Shown piece after piece: positions 43,790-52,187 of a stretch of 64,000 bases of DNA (position 1 is its first letter; each line of letters starts with the position of its first letter). The translations under genes were made by a program, and so were the position numbers. The stretch spans positions 1-64,000 of the forward strand of contig JADKIL010000008.1 in the NCBI GenBank assembly GCA_016721315.1. The letters are read 5' to 3'. A model generated the notes under the pieces. It was not told the DNA's origin. It did not search any database and was given only the letters and a program-made list of their open reading frames with translations. Source of the stretch: Candidatus Villigracilis vicinus (GTDB taxonomy: Bacteria; Chloroflexota; Anaerolineae; Anaerolineales; Villigracilaceae).

Positions 43790-44836
43790 ATGGCTAGAAT
43801 TTTTGATGTCATTGAATACCCGAATGAAATGAGCGACGAAATCGTTCACCGCTTCCCAGAAGAAGGGATTGGTGATTTCCGCATCGGCTCGCAAGTGATC
43901 GTACGCGAAAGCCAGAACGCTGTCTTCTTCCGTGATGGCAATGCGTTGGATGTGTTTAAAGCTGGTCGTCATACGATCGCCACGGCGAACATCCCGATGT
44001 TGATCGATTTCATCGGCAAGGCATTTAACGACCGCACACCCTTCCCTGCAGAGGTCTACTTTGTTTCAAAGAAAGAATTTGCGAACAAGAAATGGGGCAC
44101 TTCGCAGCCGATCCTTGTTGAAACTCCAGGCAAAGGACTGGGGTATCTGTTCATTCAGGGTTTTGGTACGTTCTCCTTCCAGGTAAAGGATCCTCAACAG
44201 TTTGTCACTCAGATTGTAGGTGCCACCGGATCGTATCGCACCTCTGAAATTGAAGAGCGCTTGAAGACGATGTTGGTCTCAAAGCTGACTGACGTGTTGG
44301 GTGAGTTCAGTCAGACCACGCAAAGCCTGGCAGCCAAGATCAGCGGCATGAACGAAGAACTCGGCGCTGCTGTGCGTGCGAAGGGCAAAGATGATTTTGA
44401 AGCGATAGGACTGACGCTTAAGACGTTCTACATTGGGAACCTCAAGCCGAGCACCAAATCCGCTCAGGAACTGCGCGACGCAGGTTTACTCGACCCGGCG
44501 ATCTACGCTCAATTGCAGGCAGCAGATGCCATGCGCGAAGCGGCAAACAATGCAAATGGCGGCGCAGGGCTTACGGCTGGTATTGGCGCGGGTATGGGCA
44601 TTGGAAACCTGATGGGGCAAGCTCTTCAGGGCGGCATGCAAACGGGTGGTGGCGGCGCTTCAGGCGGTGGAGCTAAAATGCCGGACATCATGACTCCTGC
44701 TGAAGCGGCTCAGATCATGAAGGTGACCGAGGATGATATCCTTGAAGCCATCAAGGACGGCAGCTTGAAAGCCAAGAAGGTTGGCAAGGCGTTCCGCATT
44801 AGCAAAGATAACCTTGAATCCTTTATGAATAGCTAG
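43790..44836 (+). CDS. SPFH-domain protein with C-terminal excisionase-type HTH
   Basis: A 348-residue protein. The SPFH core spans about 5-225 (VRESQNAVFFRDGNALDVF, GRHTIATANIPMLIDFIGKA, FGTFSFQVKDPQQFV), then a Gly-rich segment (about 250-295), then a MerR/excisionase-like HTH (MTPAEAAQIMKVTEDDILEA, KKVGKAFRISKDNLESF) at 300-347. This layout resembles YdjI-type 'virion core' SPFH proteins, where the last domain is usually GYF_2 or a zinc ribbon. The HTH here may bind a protein or peptide rather than DNA. An AAGGAGAG box precedes the ATG. Confidence 0.82.
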   Translation: MARIFDVIEYPNEMSDEIVHRFPEEGIGDFRIGSQVIVRESQNAVFFRDGNALDVFKAGRHTIATANIPMLIDFIGKAFNDRTPFPAEVYFVSKKEFANKKWGTSQPILVETPGKGLGYLFIQGFGTFSFQVKDPQQFVTQIVGATGSYRTSEIEERLKTMLVSKLTDVLGEFSQTTQSLAAKISGMNEELGAAVRAKGKDDFEAIGLTLKTFYIGNLKPSTKSAQELRDAGLLDPAIYAQLQAADAMREAANNANGGAGLTAGIGAGMGIGNLMGQALQGGMQTGGGGASGGGAKMPDIMTPAEAAQIMKVTEDDILEAIKDGSLKAKKVGKAFRISKDNLESFMNS

Positions 44837-44846
44837 TTTGTTGATT

Positions 44847-44892
44847 AAAAAATCCGGTCTCAGCAGGTAAATGCTGAGACCGGATTTTTTTT
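44847..44892. terminator. Strong bidirectional terminator
   Basis: AAATCCGGTCTCAGCA and TGCTGAGACCGGATTT form a 16-bp stem with A and T runs on both sides, between the convergent SPFH and YeeE genes. Confidence 0.88.
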
Positions 44893-44904
44893 GCTTTTAA
44901 TTAT

Positions 44905-46212
44905 TTATCCGCATCCGCCGCCGGATTTATCACGCTTCAACTGCAGGATGATCTTGGCTTCGAATTCGAGGCTTTCGTATTCGACCGGATCTGGCGAACA
45001 GGATTCGTAGGTGCTGCCTAAAGCTACAGGGAAGAGATAACCCAATTGGTCATCCCCAGCATTCGGGTTGGGTTGAGCCGAGAGGGTTTTATCCTCGTTT
45101 CCAAAGAATGCGATCCAGTTGTTGACTCCGCCTTCGAGGATGTAGACATTCGTCACACTGGAGGCTGAAAGGAATTTCCAGGCTTCGATTGCGGCGGCTT
45201 CGTCATTACTCATCACAATGAAAACCGTATTTGCAGGCGGCTCAGTGAGCAATACAGGGATGACTTCTTCAAGCCGATCAACCGGTACATTGACGGCATT
45301 TTCGATGTGATACAGGTTGTAATCAGCTTCGGAACGGACATCAAGATAGACCGGGTTCATTGCCTGGTTGTAGCGTGCTTTGAAGGCTTCAGCAGGCGTA
45401 ACGAAGACGAGACGTTTTGTGAGCATTTCGTCAGCCGTGTATTTATACGTGTTGACGATCGGATCCGCATTTAACTGTTGGATGGTTTCAGTGCGGGTAA
45501 ACGTGAGGGCGTTATATTTATCTTCCAGGGAGGGGTAACCGATGAGCACCACTGCAACAGCGGCGGCGAACAATGCGCCTGCACCTGCTATGCGGAGCTT
45601 GGGTTCCTTGGTCAGATCTTTCTTGCCGAAAATGTGCTCAAGTTGTTCTGCGCCCCAGAACATAAAGAGTGCCATTAACACAACGAGCAGCACGACAACA
45701 CCAATAGGCAGATTGAAGACCTGATTGAGGGTGAGCCGCCCAAAATAACCTGAGTATGTGTACCAGTTATCGAAGAGGCTTTCGGTTTCGCCGAAAAGGA
45801 AGGCGCCTACAAAGCCGCCGAGCATGAAGAGCATGCCATCGATCTTGCCGGTTGAAGCAGAAGCGAGTGAAGTGGTGGGGCAGAACCCGCCAATGATGAA
45901 GCCAACGCCCATGATGAGCCCACCGAGGATGCCGGAGGAAAGATACGTTGGGTTGACCCATACTTGATTGAAATTTAAGATGCCCAGACCAACTGCACCA
46001 AATAGTAATACCATGGCGGTGACGATGGCGGTGAACATCACTTTGAGCACGGTCATTTCGGTGAAATAGAACTGTGCCGCAAGTTTGCGCGAGTCACCGA
46101 AACCGGACATTTCAAGGGTAAAGCCAAATGCAAAGCCGATCAATGCGAAGACCACATACGTCCATGGGTTGCTCGCGCTGACAGTTACGAATTCAGGAAG
46201 AGGGAAGTTCAT
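44905..46212 (-). CDS. YeeE/YedE family sulfur transporter half fused to a rhodanese domain without catalytic Cys
   Basis: A 435-residue fusion. Residues 1-215 hold about six helices of the YeeE/YedE fold with the conserved Cys in GGFCPTTSLASASTGKIDG. Residues 265-380 form a rhodanese domain (VYLDVRSEADYNLYHIENAVNVP, VYILEGGVNNW) whose active-site loop reads IVMSNDEAA, so the persulfide Cys is absent. The tail ends SGGGCG. YeeE-type proteins import thiosulfate by passing it between cysteines. The start ATG 46212 follows AAGGAG; a GTG seven codons earlier is inside that box. The second YeeE half is the gene just upstream. Confidence 0.85.
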   Translation of the reverse strand: MNFPLPEFVTVSASNPWTYVVFALIGFAFGFTLEMSGFGDSRKLAAQFYFTEMTVLKVMFTAIVTAMVLLFGAVGLGILNFNQVWVNPTYLSSGILGGLIMGVGFIIGGFCPTTSLASASTGKIDGMLFMLGGFVGAFLFGETESLFDNWYTYSGYFGRLTLNQVFNLPIGVVVLLVVLMALFMFWGAEQLEHIFGKKDLTKEPKLRIAGAGALFAAAVAVVLIGYPSLEDKYNALTFTRTETIQQLNADPIVNTYKYTADEMLTKRLVFVTPAEAFKARYNQAMNPVYLDVRSEADYNLYHIENAVNVPVDRLEEVIPVLLTEPPANTVFIVMSNDEAAAIEAWKFLSASSVTNVYILEGGVNNWIAFFGNEDKTLSAQPNPNAGDDQLGYLFPVALGSTYESCSPDPVEYESLEFEAKIILQLKRDKSGGGCG

Positions 46213-46223
46213 GAGAATACTCC

Positions 46224-46769
46224 TTAGTTCCACAACTTACGGACGAAATACGCCAGTCCATATGCGCCGCCGAAGATGGCGAACATCACAACCCATGAAC
46301 CAGCCGAAAGCGTTGTGCCGCCGGTGAGTGCCTGTCCAGAGGTGCATCCACGCGCCATGCGTGCTCCGTAGAGGAAGATCACACCGCCGAGGAAGGACAT
46401 TAACCAGCGTGTGCGATTCGAGATGTTGGGACCCTTGGTGGTTTCAAATTTCAATCGTCCGTTGAACAAGCCTGAGGTAAAACCGCCGAGCAATGCACCG
46501 AAGTACACCGGTACGATCCAGTCATCAAGCGGATTTTTATCGCCGCCTGCTAATTTAAGCAAGTACGGAGTGCGATCAACATGTGCAGGGGCAAAAACAT
46601 CCGTCACCGCGGTGACGAAACGGCTGGTTGCGCCGGAAGAGCCCAATCCATTGCCTGTCAATAAGAGGGCAAGGAAGAGCACAATCCCCAGCACCATGCC
46701 GCCAAAATATGGGTGAACGAACGGCTTTGGCGTTGCAGGAAAGAGCGTTTTCTTGGTTTGTGTGGTCAT
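46224..46769 (-). CDS. YeeE/YedE family sulfur transporter, second half
   Basis: A 181-residue membrane protein with four or five helices. The signature GARMARGCTSGQALTGG carries the second transport Cys of the YeeE fold. The full-length YeeE has both Cys motifs in one chain; here they are split between this gene and the fusion gene that follows it after 11 bases, so the two proteins probably form one transporter. Such transporters take up thiosulfate or related sulfur anions. AAGGAG precedes ATG 46769. Confidence 0.85.
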   Translation of the reverse strand: MTTQTKKTLFPATPKPFVHPYFGGMVLGIVLFLALLLTGNGLGSSGATSRFVTAVTDVFAPAHVDRTPYLLKLAGGDKNPLDDWIVPVYFGALLGGFTSGLFNGRLKFETTKGPNISNRTRWLMSFLGGVIFLYGARMARGCTSGQALTGGTTLSAGSWVVMFAIFGGAYGLAYFVRKLWN

Positions 46770-46790
46770 ATCAATCTCCTTTGGTAAGTG

Positions 46791-46832
46791 GTAAGTAGTA
46801 ATTGCTCATTTGAATTGTCAGTTACTACTTAC
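46791..46832 (-). repeat. Inverted repeat between cytochrome and transporter genes
   Basis: GTAAGTAGTAA (46791-46801) and TTACTACTTAC (46822-46832) form an 11-bp stem with a 20-base loop in the 73-base gap. No T run follows on the minus strand. It may mark an mRNA processing or partial stop site. Confidence 0.5.
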
Positions 46833-46842
46833 TCTTTACTCG

Positions 46843-49575
46843 TTACTTTTTACCTTTCGCTTTTTTGTCTTTCACTTCTTCCACGTGCAGCTCGTGTACT
46901 TCCACTTCTTCGTAGCCTGTGATCATGGCACGAGTTGCTTCGAGCGGCGTAGCGCCGGTTGTTGTCATATATACATGGACGAGAATGAAAGTGGCGAACA
47001 TCCATGCAACCAGGGAATGGAAGGGCGCCAGCAAGGGCAGTCCACCAAGTGCGTTCGCAAACGCTGAGAACTTTTGCACACCCCACATTAATGCGCCAGT
47101 GATCATTTGCAGAGGCAGCAGGATGTTGAGGATGGCAAAGTACGTGAAATGCTGGATCGGATTCATGCGGCGGGTCGGTGTCTTTTCGAACGGATGCGGC
47201 TCGCCTTTGAAGATTCCGGATATATAGTATTTCGCCTGCACCATGGCATCATCGAAGAAGCCGTAAGGATGCGGGATATATTCCTGCATTCGTTCCGTGG
47301 CAATGTGATAGAAAACTGAGAGCAGGGCGTTTAGCACCAACACTACAGCGACTACATTATGAACAGTTACCATTCCGCGGAAGGAGAACGCACCAAAAAT
47401 GTCCGGTCTATGGATGATCAGCCCTGTGAATAGGAGGATGACGATCGCAGCGGTCTGGAGCCAATGCCAGAAGCGGCGATACGAGTCGTACATGTACACG
47501 CGTTCGGTTCTAGCCTGACCTTTGGATTGTTTGCGCCCTGAGAGATATCTCATCGTTCCGTGACCGAGCACACCTAAAAGTGACCCGACGAACGCAAGTG
47601 CCCCGAACCAGTCGATCCAACTAATGCGGCTGGAGCCGAACACATACATGCCGTCATTAGAGGGATTGGGTTGATAATACAGTGCACCATCTTTGCCTTG
47701 GACTATTTCGCCTGTCCCGTTTACATTGTTGTCCACGTCGAACACCGGCATGACGGGTGCGGAGTTGGCGAGTTTTATGGATTGCGAAACGCGCGAGTCG
47801 GCATCGTGACAGGCTTTGCAATCGTTGGTTGCGTATTCGCCCTTGGCAACATTATGGTTGATACTGTATGGCTGCACCATGCCTTCGATGCGTGCGTTAT
47901 TAAGACCAAGTGCCGTTAATTTGGTTTTGACAGCTTCTTCCTTGGCGCTTGAGTTAATGCTGAGCTCATTGGTGCTGAGCTGACCGTCACCATTTTCGTC
48001 GAAGGCGGCAAGGATGTCTGCGGCATAAGAGCCATTTTCGAGATACACAACTTCCAGGTCAATTTGACGAACTGGTCTGGCATTGCCATTGGCATCGTCG
48101 TAGACCCAATAGAAGGATGTGATCAGGTTGTACGGAGCAAGTAATTGCTGCCCGTCTGAATTGGTACGGTTGAGCAGAACGGGTTCATAGCCAGTGACGA
48201 GCGAAGTCACTTCATTGGGAGTGCCCTCAATTCCACGGCATGTTTCTACGGCAGTTCCATCTATTGAGACAACTGTCCAATCGTAGGATTGGATGGCGGG
48301 CGCGTACATCTGCGGGATATGGCAGGTTTCGCAGGCGACAGCATCCATGTGAGTTTCAATATAAGGCAGCCAGTCGGCATGACCCTTGCTGGCATCATGG
48401 CAATTCTCACAGCGCCGCATCGTGCCTTTATATTCCGGCGCGACATTGAATTGAGCGCTTTCGCCGCGTGCAAAGTTATGGTCTGGGCGCTCAAGATATT
48501 CGCCGATCTCAAGGGAGCGCGGGTCATACACAAGATGCTCAGGATTGTTGCTTTGGATCTCGCTCAAGTGTGATGGGTTATTAAGCGCATAGTGACAGTC
48601 TGTGCATTGCAACTGACGTTCTGCATGAATATCCCATGAGCGGTCGAGTTCTGCCTTGTTGCTCAGGTTTACGCCAGAAGCATTAATGCGCTGCGCTGAA
48701 ACAACCTGCCCGGTCGTTGCTGTCTGCGGATAATTCAGGTCGCAGGCGGTGAAAGTTAGCGGGTCTTCAGTAGCATGGACTTCACCATGACAGGCGGCGC
48801 AATTTGAGTTCGTCGGGTCTTGAATTCCGAGGGCGTTGTCCTTAAGTTCGCCATTTTCGTTGAAAGCGGCGGGGTTGTAAGACCAGGCGCCATCTACTTC
48901 GCTAACGATATTCAATCCGAGCAGGGTGGCAGTATTGGCATTTCCAAATTTGCCAGCCTGGACCATTTCAATACGGGCTTCATTGTTCGGTGCTTCAAGA
49001 TGGCAGAGGAAACAGTTCATTTCCATCGTCCCTGAGGCATCCCAACTCCATGAGAAAACCTCGCCATCCGCATTCATGATGGCAGTCTCAGGGTTGGTTT
49101 TGCTGGCGTTGAGGTCAGTCAGGTTTTTGCCTTCGCGAGAAGTTTCTGCGGGTCCGCCGCCGACGACGCGAGCGCCGTTTAGCATCAGCCATTCGGCAGT
49201 GGTCAAGTCGAGGCGTTCGTCTCCGGCAGGGGAGAGGAAGCGATAGGTCATCGGGTCCCATTCACCGAATAGACCGTTACTGGCATCGAAACCTTCACTA
49301 TTTGCATTGTAGTCGCTTAGACCAAGATCCGAATGGAAGGCATGTGATTGGATGAACTCAGTGTCGTGACATTGACCGCAGGTCTGCATGGTGGAAATAG
49401 CGCCGTTGCTTTCGAGGACGTTAGTGCCATTCGCATCTAGCAGGGGGAAGTCTGGGTGCAAAACTGAGGCTTGGGTGGTCGGGACGGTTGTCGGCGCGGC
49501 AAGAACCGCATTAATTCCATAAGCAAGAGCAAGAATGACCAATCCAACAAGTGTGATGAAAGTATATTTTTTCAT
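46843..49575 (-). CDS. Seven-heme cytochrome c fused to a cytochrome b561-type membrane domain
   Basis: A 910-residue exported/membrane protein. A signal/anchor (5-27) is followed by seven CxxCH heme motifs (CGQCH, CFLCH, CAACH, CTDCH, CENCH, CETCH, CKACH) over about residues 50-605, with an EF-hand-like loop (DENGDGQLSTNEL) near 540. A helix follows, and a four-helix cytochrome b part (about 690-885) with paired histidines (FWHWLQ, TVHNVV, FYHIA, ILVHVYM). It ends in a Lys-rich tail. It should take electrons from quinol through heme b to the outside hemes and hand them to the octaheme protein upstream. The fusion in one chain is uncommon. Confidence 0.85.
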   Translation of the reverse strand: MKKYTFITLVGLVILALAYGINAVLAAPTTVPTTQASVLHPDFPLLDANGTNVLESNGAISTMQTCGQCHDTEFIQSHAFHSDLGLSDYNANSEGFDASNGLFGEWDPMTYRFLSPAGDERLDLTTAEWLMLNGARVVGGGPAETSREGKNLTDLNASKTNPETAIMNADGEVFSWSWDASGTMEMNCFLCHLEAPNNEARIEMVQAGKFGNANTATLLGLNIVSEVDGAWSYNPAAFNENGELKDNALGIQDPTNSNCAACHGEVHATEDPLTFTACDLNYPQTATTGQVVSAQRINASGVNLSNKAELDRSWDIHAERQLQCTDCHYALNNPSHLSEIQSNNPEHLVYDPRSLEIGEYLERPDHNFARGESAQFNVAPEYKGTMRRCENCHDASKGHADWLPYIETHMDAVACETCHIPQMYAPAIQSYDWTVVSIDGTAVETCRGIEGTPNEVTSLVTGYEPVLLNRTNSDGQQLLAPYNLITSFYWVYDDANGNARPVRQIDLEVVYLENGSYAADILAAFDENGDGQLSTNELSINSSAKEEAVKTKLTALGLNNARIEGMVQPYSINHNVAKGEYATNDCKACHDADSRVSQSIKLANSAPVMPVFDVDNNVNGTGEIVQGKDGALYYQPNPSNDGMYVFGSSRISWIDWFGALAFVGSLLGVLGHGTMRYLSGRKQSKGQARTERVYMYDSYRRFWHWLQTAAIVILLFTGLIIHRPDIFGAFSFRGMVTVHNVVAVVLVLNALLSVFYHIATERMQEYIPHPYGFFDDAMVQAKYYISGIFKGEPHPFEKTPTRRMNPIQHFTYFAILNILLPLQMITGALMWGVQKFSAFANALGGLPLLAPFHSLVAWMFATFILVHVYMTTTGATPLEATRAMITGYEEVEVHELHVEEVKDKKAKGKK

Positions 49576-49578
49576 GGC

Positions 49579-51012
49579 TTATCTCCCGCCCCATTCGATC
49601 GGGTCACCAGAGTAGCCGAGGGCTTCCCAATCCATACGCCCATTTTCGCCGTGGCAGGATTCGCATTGCAGGGCTTTATCGGCAGATTGCACCATGTGAG
49701 TGGTGGGCCAGTACATGTATGTAGTGGTGAAACCGTATTCGCCGCTGTACTCGAGACCGGTCTTGTCTTGCGCAAGTTCAAAGGCGCTATCCCAGTCGAA
49801 TGTGGTCCAGAATCCGTCTTTGCCGGAGGTGATGGGTTGCAATAAGTAATTATTCTTTACATCATAGGGTTGTTCGGCGACGTGAAGTTTGAAGGGGAAT
49901 ATTTTGGCAGTGCTATCGTCGATGCTTCCGGCAGGCTTATTGATATAGGTGATACCGTCCTTACCGATGGGGTCGCCGAGAAGGTAGCGGTATTCATTAT
50001 TGCCGTTGAACCAAAGATAGGTTGGCGCGAAGTTCTTGTCGTAGACAAATTCACCCTTGATTTTGAGGTAGGTGAAGTGGTCGTCTTCACGCCCTTCCTG
50101 ACCTGCTTGTGACCAATCCCAGGTGACTTTGGTGGGGTCTTCGAGCGCAATGGCAGGGATGTGGCAGGTTTGACAGGCAACCGAGGTGAGATGCGTATTG
50201 ATACGTTCGTCTTCGTGCTTTTGATTTACGTGGCATTGTTCGCAGGAAACTTGTTCCTGCGGGTCGATGGTGTAATTATCTGCCAACATGCGCCCAAGGA
50301 CTTGGTGATCTTCCGTCCAGTGGCAGTCGGTGCAGAGCATGTCATTCTCGCCGCCCATATGAATATCTAATTCTGTAGAGGGGAAGTAGAGGCTTTCGTC
50401 GAGGTCGCCGTGTTTTACACCGTTCCCGCCGCCGCCATCGAAGTGGCATTTACCGCAGTTCTCACGGGTAGGCGCTTTTACGGAACGAGCCGCTGCGAGC
50501 AGGTCAATACCTTCGGCGGGATTGCCGAAAACGCCCTTGCCGTAGGTGGCAGGGTCAGCGTGACATGCGAGACAATCTACATTTTCTGGGTTGGCTTGCT
50601 GGGTTTCGCGACCTTCTTCCCAGCCGTAACCAGCGTGACAAGACATGCATTTATTTTCGTTCCCCTGAGTGCCAATACAGAAGTTATTGATCTGATTCGC
50701 TTTACCGATGGTCACGTCTTCGTCGCGCCAGGGAACGTCGAAGGGTTTTGATTCCCAAGTCCAATGGGTTGTCGCCATGACTTTGGTGGCTGCATCTTCA
50801 TGGCATTCCAGGCAGGCGCGGGTTACGTCTTGACCAGTTTTCAATTCGCCTTTGATGATGTCTGCGTGGTCAACATGTACTAATTTTTCAGGCAGATATG
50901 CCGCCGGGTCGTTTTTTGATTGGGCGCGGGGCATGAAATACAGGACTGGGACCAAGATCAGCAAAAGGATGCCGACCAGCCCCAAGATCCAGGAAGGGAA
51001 GCGTTTTTTCAT
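49579..51012 (-). CDS. Octaheme cytochrome c, tetrathionate reductase (OTR) family
   Basis: A 477-residue exported cytochrome with one N-terminal membrane anchor (8-27) and eight CxxCH motifs: CLECH 67, CMSCH 122, CLACH 147, CGKCH 186, CTDCH 227, CEQCH 257, CQTCH 280 and CESCH 450. Length, heme spacing and the CMSCHAGYGW segment match the octaheme tetrathionate reductase family known from Shewanella, which reduces tetrathionate and, in vitro, nitrite and hydroxylamine. The gene is coupled to an ArsR regulator upstream (ATGA overlap) and lies three bases before the seven-heme/cytochrome b gene. The true substrate is unproved; the YeeE genes nearby favour a sulfur oxyanion. Confidence 0.85.
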   Translation of the reverse strand: MKKRFPSWILGLVGILLLILVPVLYFMPRAQSKNDPAAYLPEKLVHVDHADIIKGELKTGQDVTRACLECHEDAATKVMATTHWTWESKPFDVPWRDEDVTIGKANQINNFCIGTQGNENKCMSCHAGYGWEEGRETQQANPENVDCLACHADPATYGKGVFGNPAEGIDLLAAARSVKAPTRENCGKCHFDGGGGNGVKHGDLDESLYFPSTELDIHMGGENDMLCTDCHWTEDHQVLGRMLADNYTIDPQEQVSCEQCHVNQKHEDERINTHLTSVACQTCHIPAIALEDPTKVTWDWSQAGQEGREDDHFTYLKIKGEFVYDKNFAPTYLWFNGNNEYRYLLGDPIGKDGITYINKPAGSIDDSTAKIFPFKLHVAEQPYDVKNNYLLQPITSGKDGFWTTFDWDSAFELAQDKTGLEYSGEYGFTTTYMYWPTTHMVQSADKALQCESCHGENGRMDWEALGYSGDPIEWGGR

Positions 51013-51356
51013 ACTATCTCCTGTGTAGTTTCATTTATCAGGTTCACTTGGTATGCGAGGCGTTCGCGCATGACGTTTCTCAACAGGTCAAGTGCCTGAA
51101 TTAATCTGGGGTCAGAAAGCCTATAGGTGATGGTTGTGCCGTTGCGGAGCGTATCTACCAGACCGCGCTCGCGTAAGACCTTTAAGTGCCGGGAGGTTGT
51201 CGGCTGGTTCAATCCAAGCTCAGCTGCCAAATCGGTTACATTGCGAGAACCATCATTCAAGGTGTATAAGATGAGGAGGCGGATGGGATCGGAAAGGGCA
51301 GCGCAGAAATTAGCTTCGAGTTGAGTGATTTCTTGTTTTAGGGTGGCAGTGACCAT
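51009..51356 (-). CDS. ArsR-family repressor of the cytochrome operon
   Basis: A 115-residue winged-helix protein: CAALSDPIRLLILYTLNDG, VTDLAAELGLNQPTTSRHLKVL (HTH, about 36-57), and a wing TLRNGTTITYRLSDPRL. The single N-terminal Cys18 is the only cysteine, so it is not a classic metal-sensing ArsR; it may sense redox or persulfide state with another ligand, which is inference. It is first in the operon and overlaps the octaheme gene by ATGA, so it probably regulates the whole run. Confidence 0.85.
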   Translation of the reverse strand: MVTATLKQEITQLEANFCAALSDPIRLLILYTLNDGSRNVTDLAAELGLNQPTTSRHLKVLRERGLVDTLRNGTTITYRLSDPRLIQALDLLRNVMRERLAYQVNLINETTQEIV

Positions 51357-51523
51357 GATTACCTGCTTATATGTGAATAAACGAATATTTCAACCCTCAT
51401 CATACATTTGTGACGCTTTGTACAATAGTGCAGGGTGTCATATTAAGTTTCGTTTAATGTCACATGAAGTTGATGTATAATTTGGCGTAATTTAGTATCC
51501 AATCAGCTTTATTTGGAGGTGGT
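51357..51523. promoter_or_regulatory. Divergent control region of the cytochrome operon and the XRE-cupin gene
   Basis: TGAATA (51374-51379) and TATTTCA (51386-51392) form an imperfect inverted repeat next to the arsR start, in the usual position of an ArsR operator. ATTAA and TTAAT flank GTTTCGT near 51442-51458. TATAAT at 51476-51481 is a likely -10 box for the XRE-cupin gene. No further gene is visible here. Confidence 0.4.
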
Positions 51524-52129
51524 ATGGAGTCTTTTCAACGGGAAGCCGTTTCGGTTGATGTTGCATCAAGGTTGAGGGAATTACGCGAGGCGCGCGGCAT
51601 TTCCATGCGAACTCTTGCCGCTCGCAGCGGGCTTTCGGCAAATGCCTTGTCTATGATCGAACGGGGGAAAACATCACCGTCGGTTAGTACGCTGTATAAG
51701 TTGGCTGCTGCTTTAGGGGTTTCGATCACTGCTTTTTTTGGCTCGGAGAATGAAAAGAAGCAAGTCGTTTTCCTAAAACATGATGAACGTACGCGGCTTT
51801 CGTTTACACGCGGCGTTTTCGAGGCTTTAGGCGGTGAAAATTTTGCCGGGCGGGTGGAGCCATTTATGTTGACCATGGAAAGCGGTGCTTCGTGTGGCCC
51901 ACATGATATTGTTCATTCAGGACACGAATTTGTTTTCTGCCTGCGCGGGCAATTGGAATATACGGTTGAAAAGGAGACGTTCCGCCTCGAACCAGGAGAT
52001 AGCCTGCTCTTTGCCACCAGACTTCGTCATCGCTGGAAGAATCCGACCAACATGGTTACAAATGCCCTCATAATTATTTCCGGTTTTGAAGAGGGCGAAG
52101 AACTTCACGCCATGCATTGGAAGAAATAA
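51524..52129 (+). CDS. XRE-family regulator with C-terminal cupin domain
   Basis: A 201-residue regulator. Residues 12-72 form an XRE helix-turn-helix (LRELREARGISMRTLAARSG, LSMIERGKTSPSVSTLYKLA), and residues 110-195 a cupin barrel with the HDIVHSGHEFVFCLRGQLEY and LEPGDSLLFATRLRHRW motifs. Such proteins sense small molecules, often in amino-acid or polyamine metabolism. A good GGAGGTGGT precedes ATG 51524. It is divergent from the cytochrome operon and could affect it through the shared spacer. Confidence 0.9.
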   Translation: MESFQREAVSVDVASRLRELREARGISMRTLAARSGLSANALSMIERGKTSPSVSTLYKLAAALGVSITAFFGSENEKKQVVFLKHDERTRLSFTRGVFEALGGENFAGRVEPFMLTMESGASCGPHDIVHSGHEFVFCLRGQLEYTVEKETFRLEPGDSLLFATRLRHRWKNPTNMVTNALIIISGFEEGEELHAMHWKK

Positions 52130-52159
52130 AAAAACGCCATCCGTAAGGATGGCGTTTTT
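52130..52159. terminator. Bidirectional terminator
   Basis: AAAAACGCCATCC and GGATGGCGTTTTT with a four-base loop between convergent genes. Confidence 0.88.
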
Positions 52160-52187
52160 GAATATAAAACTACTCAACTAGCCGACG

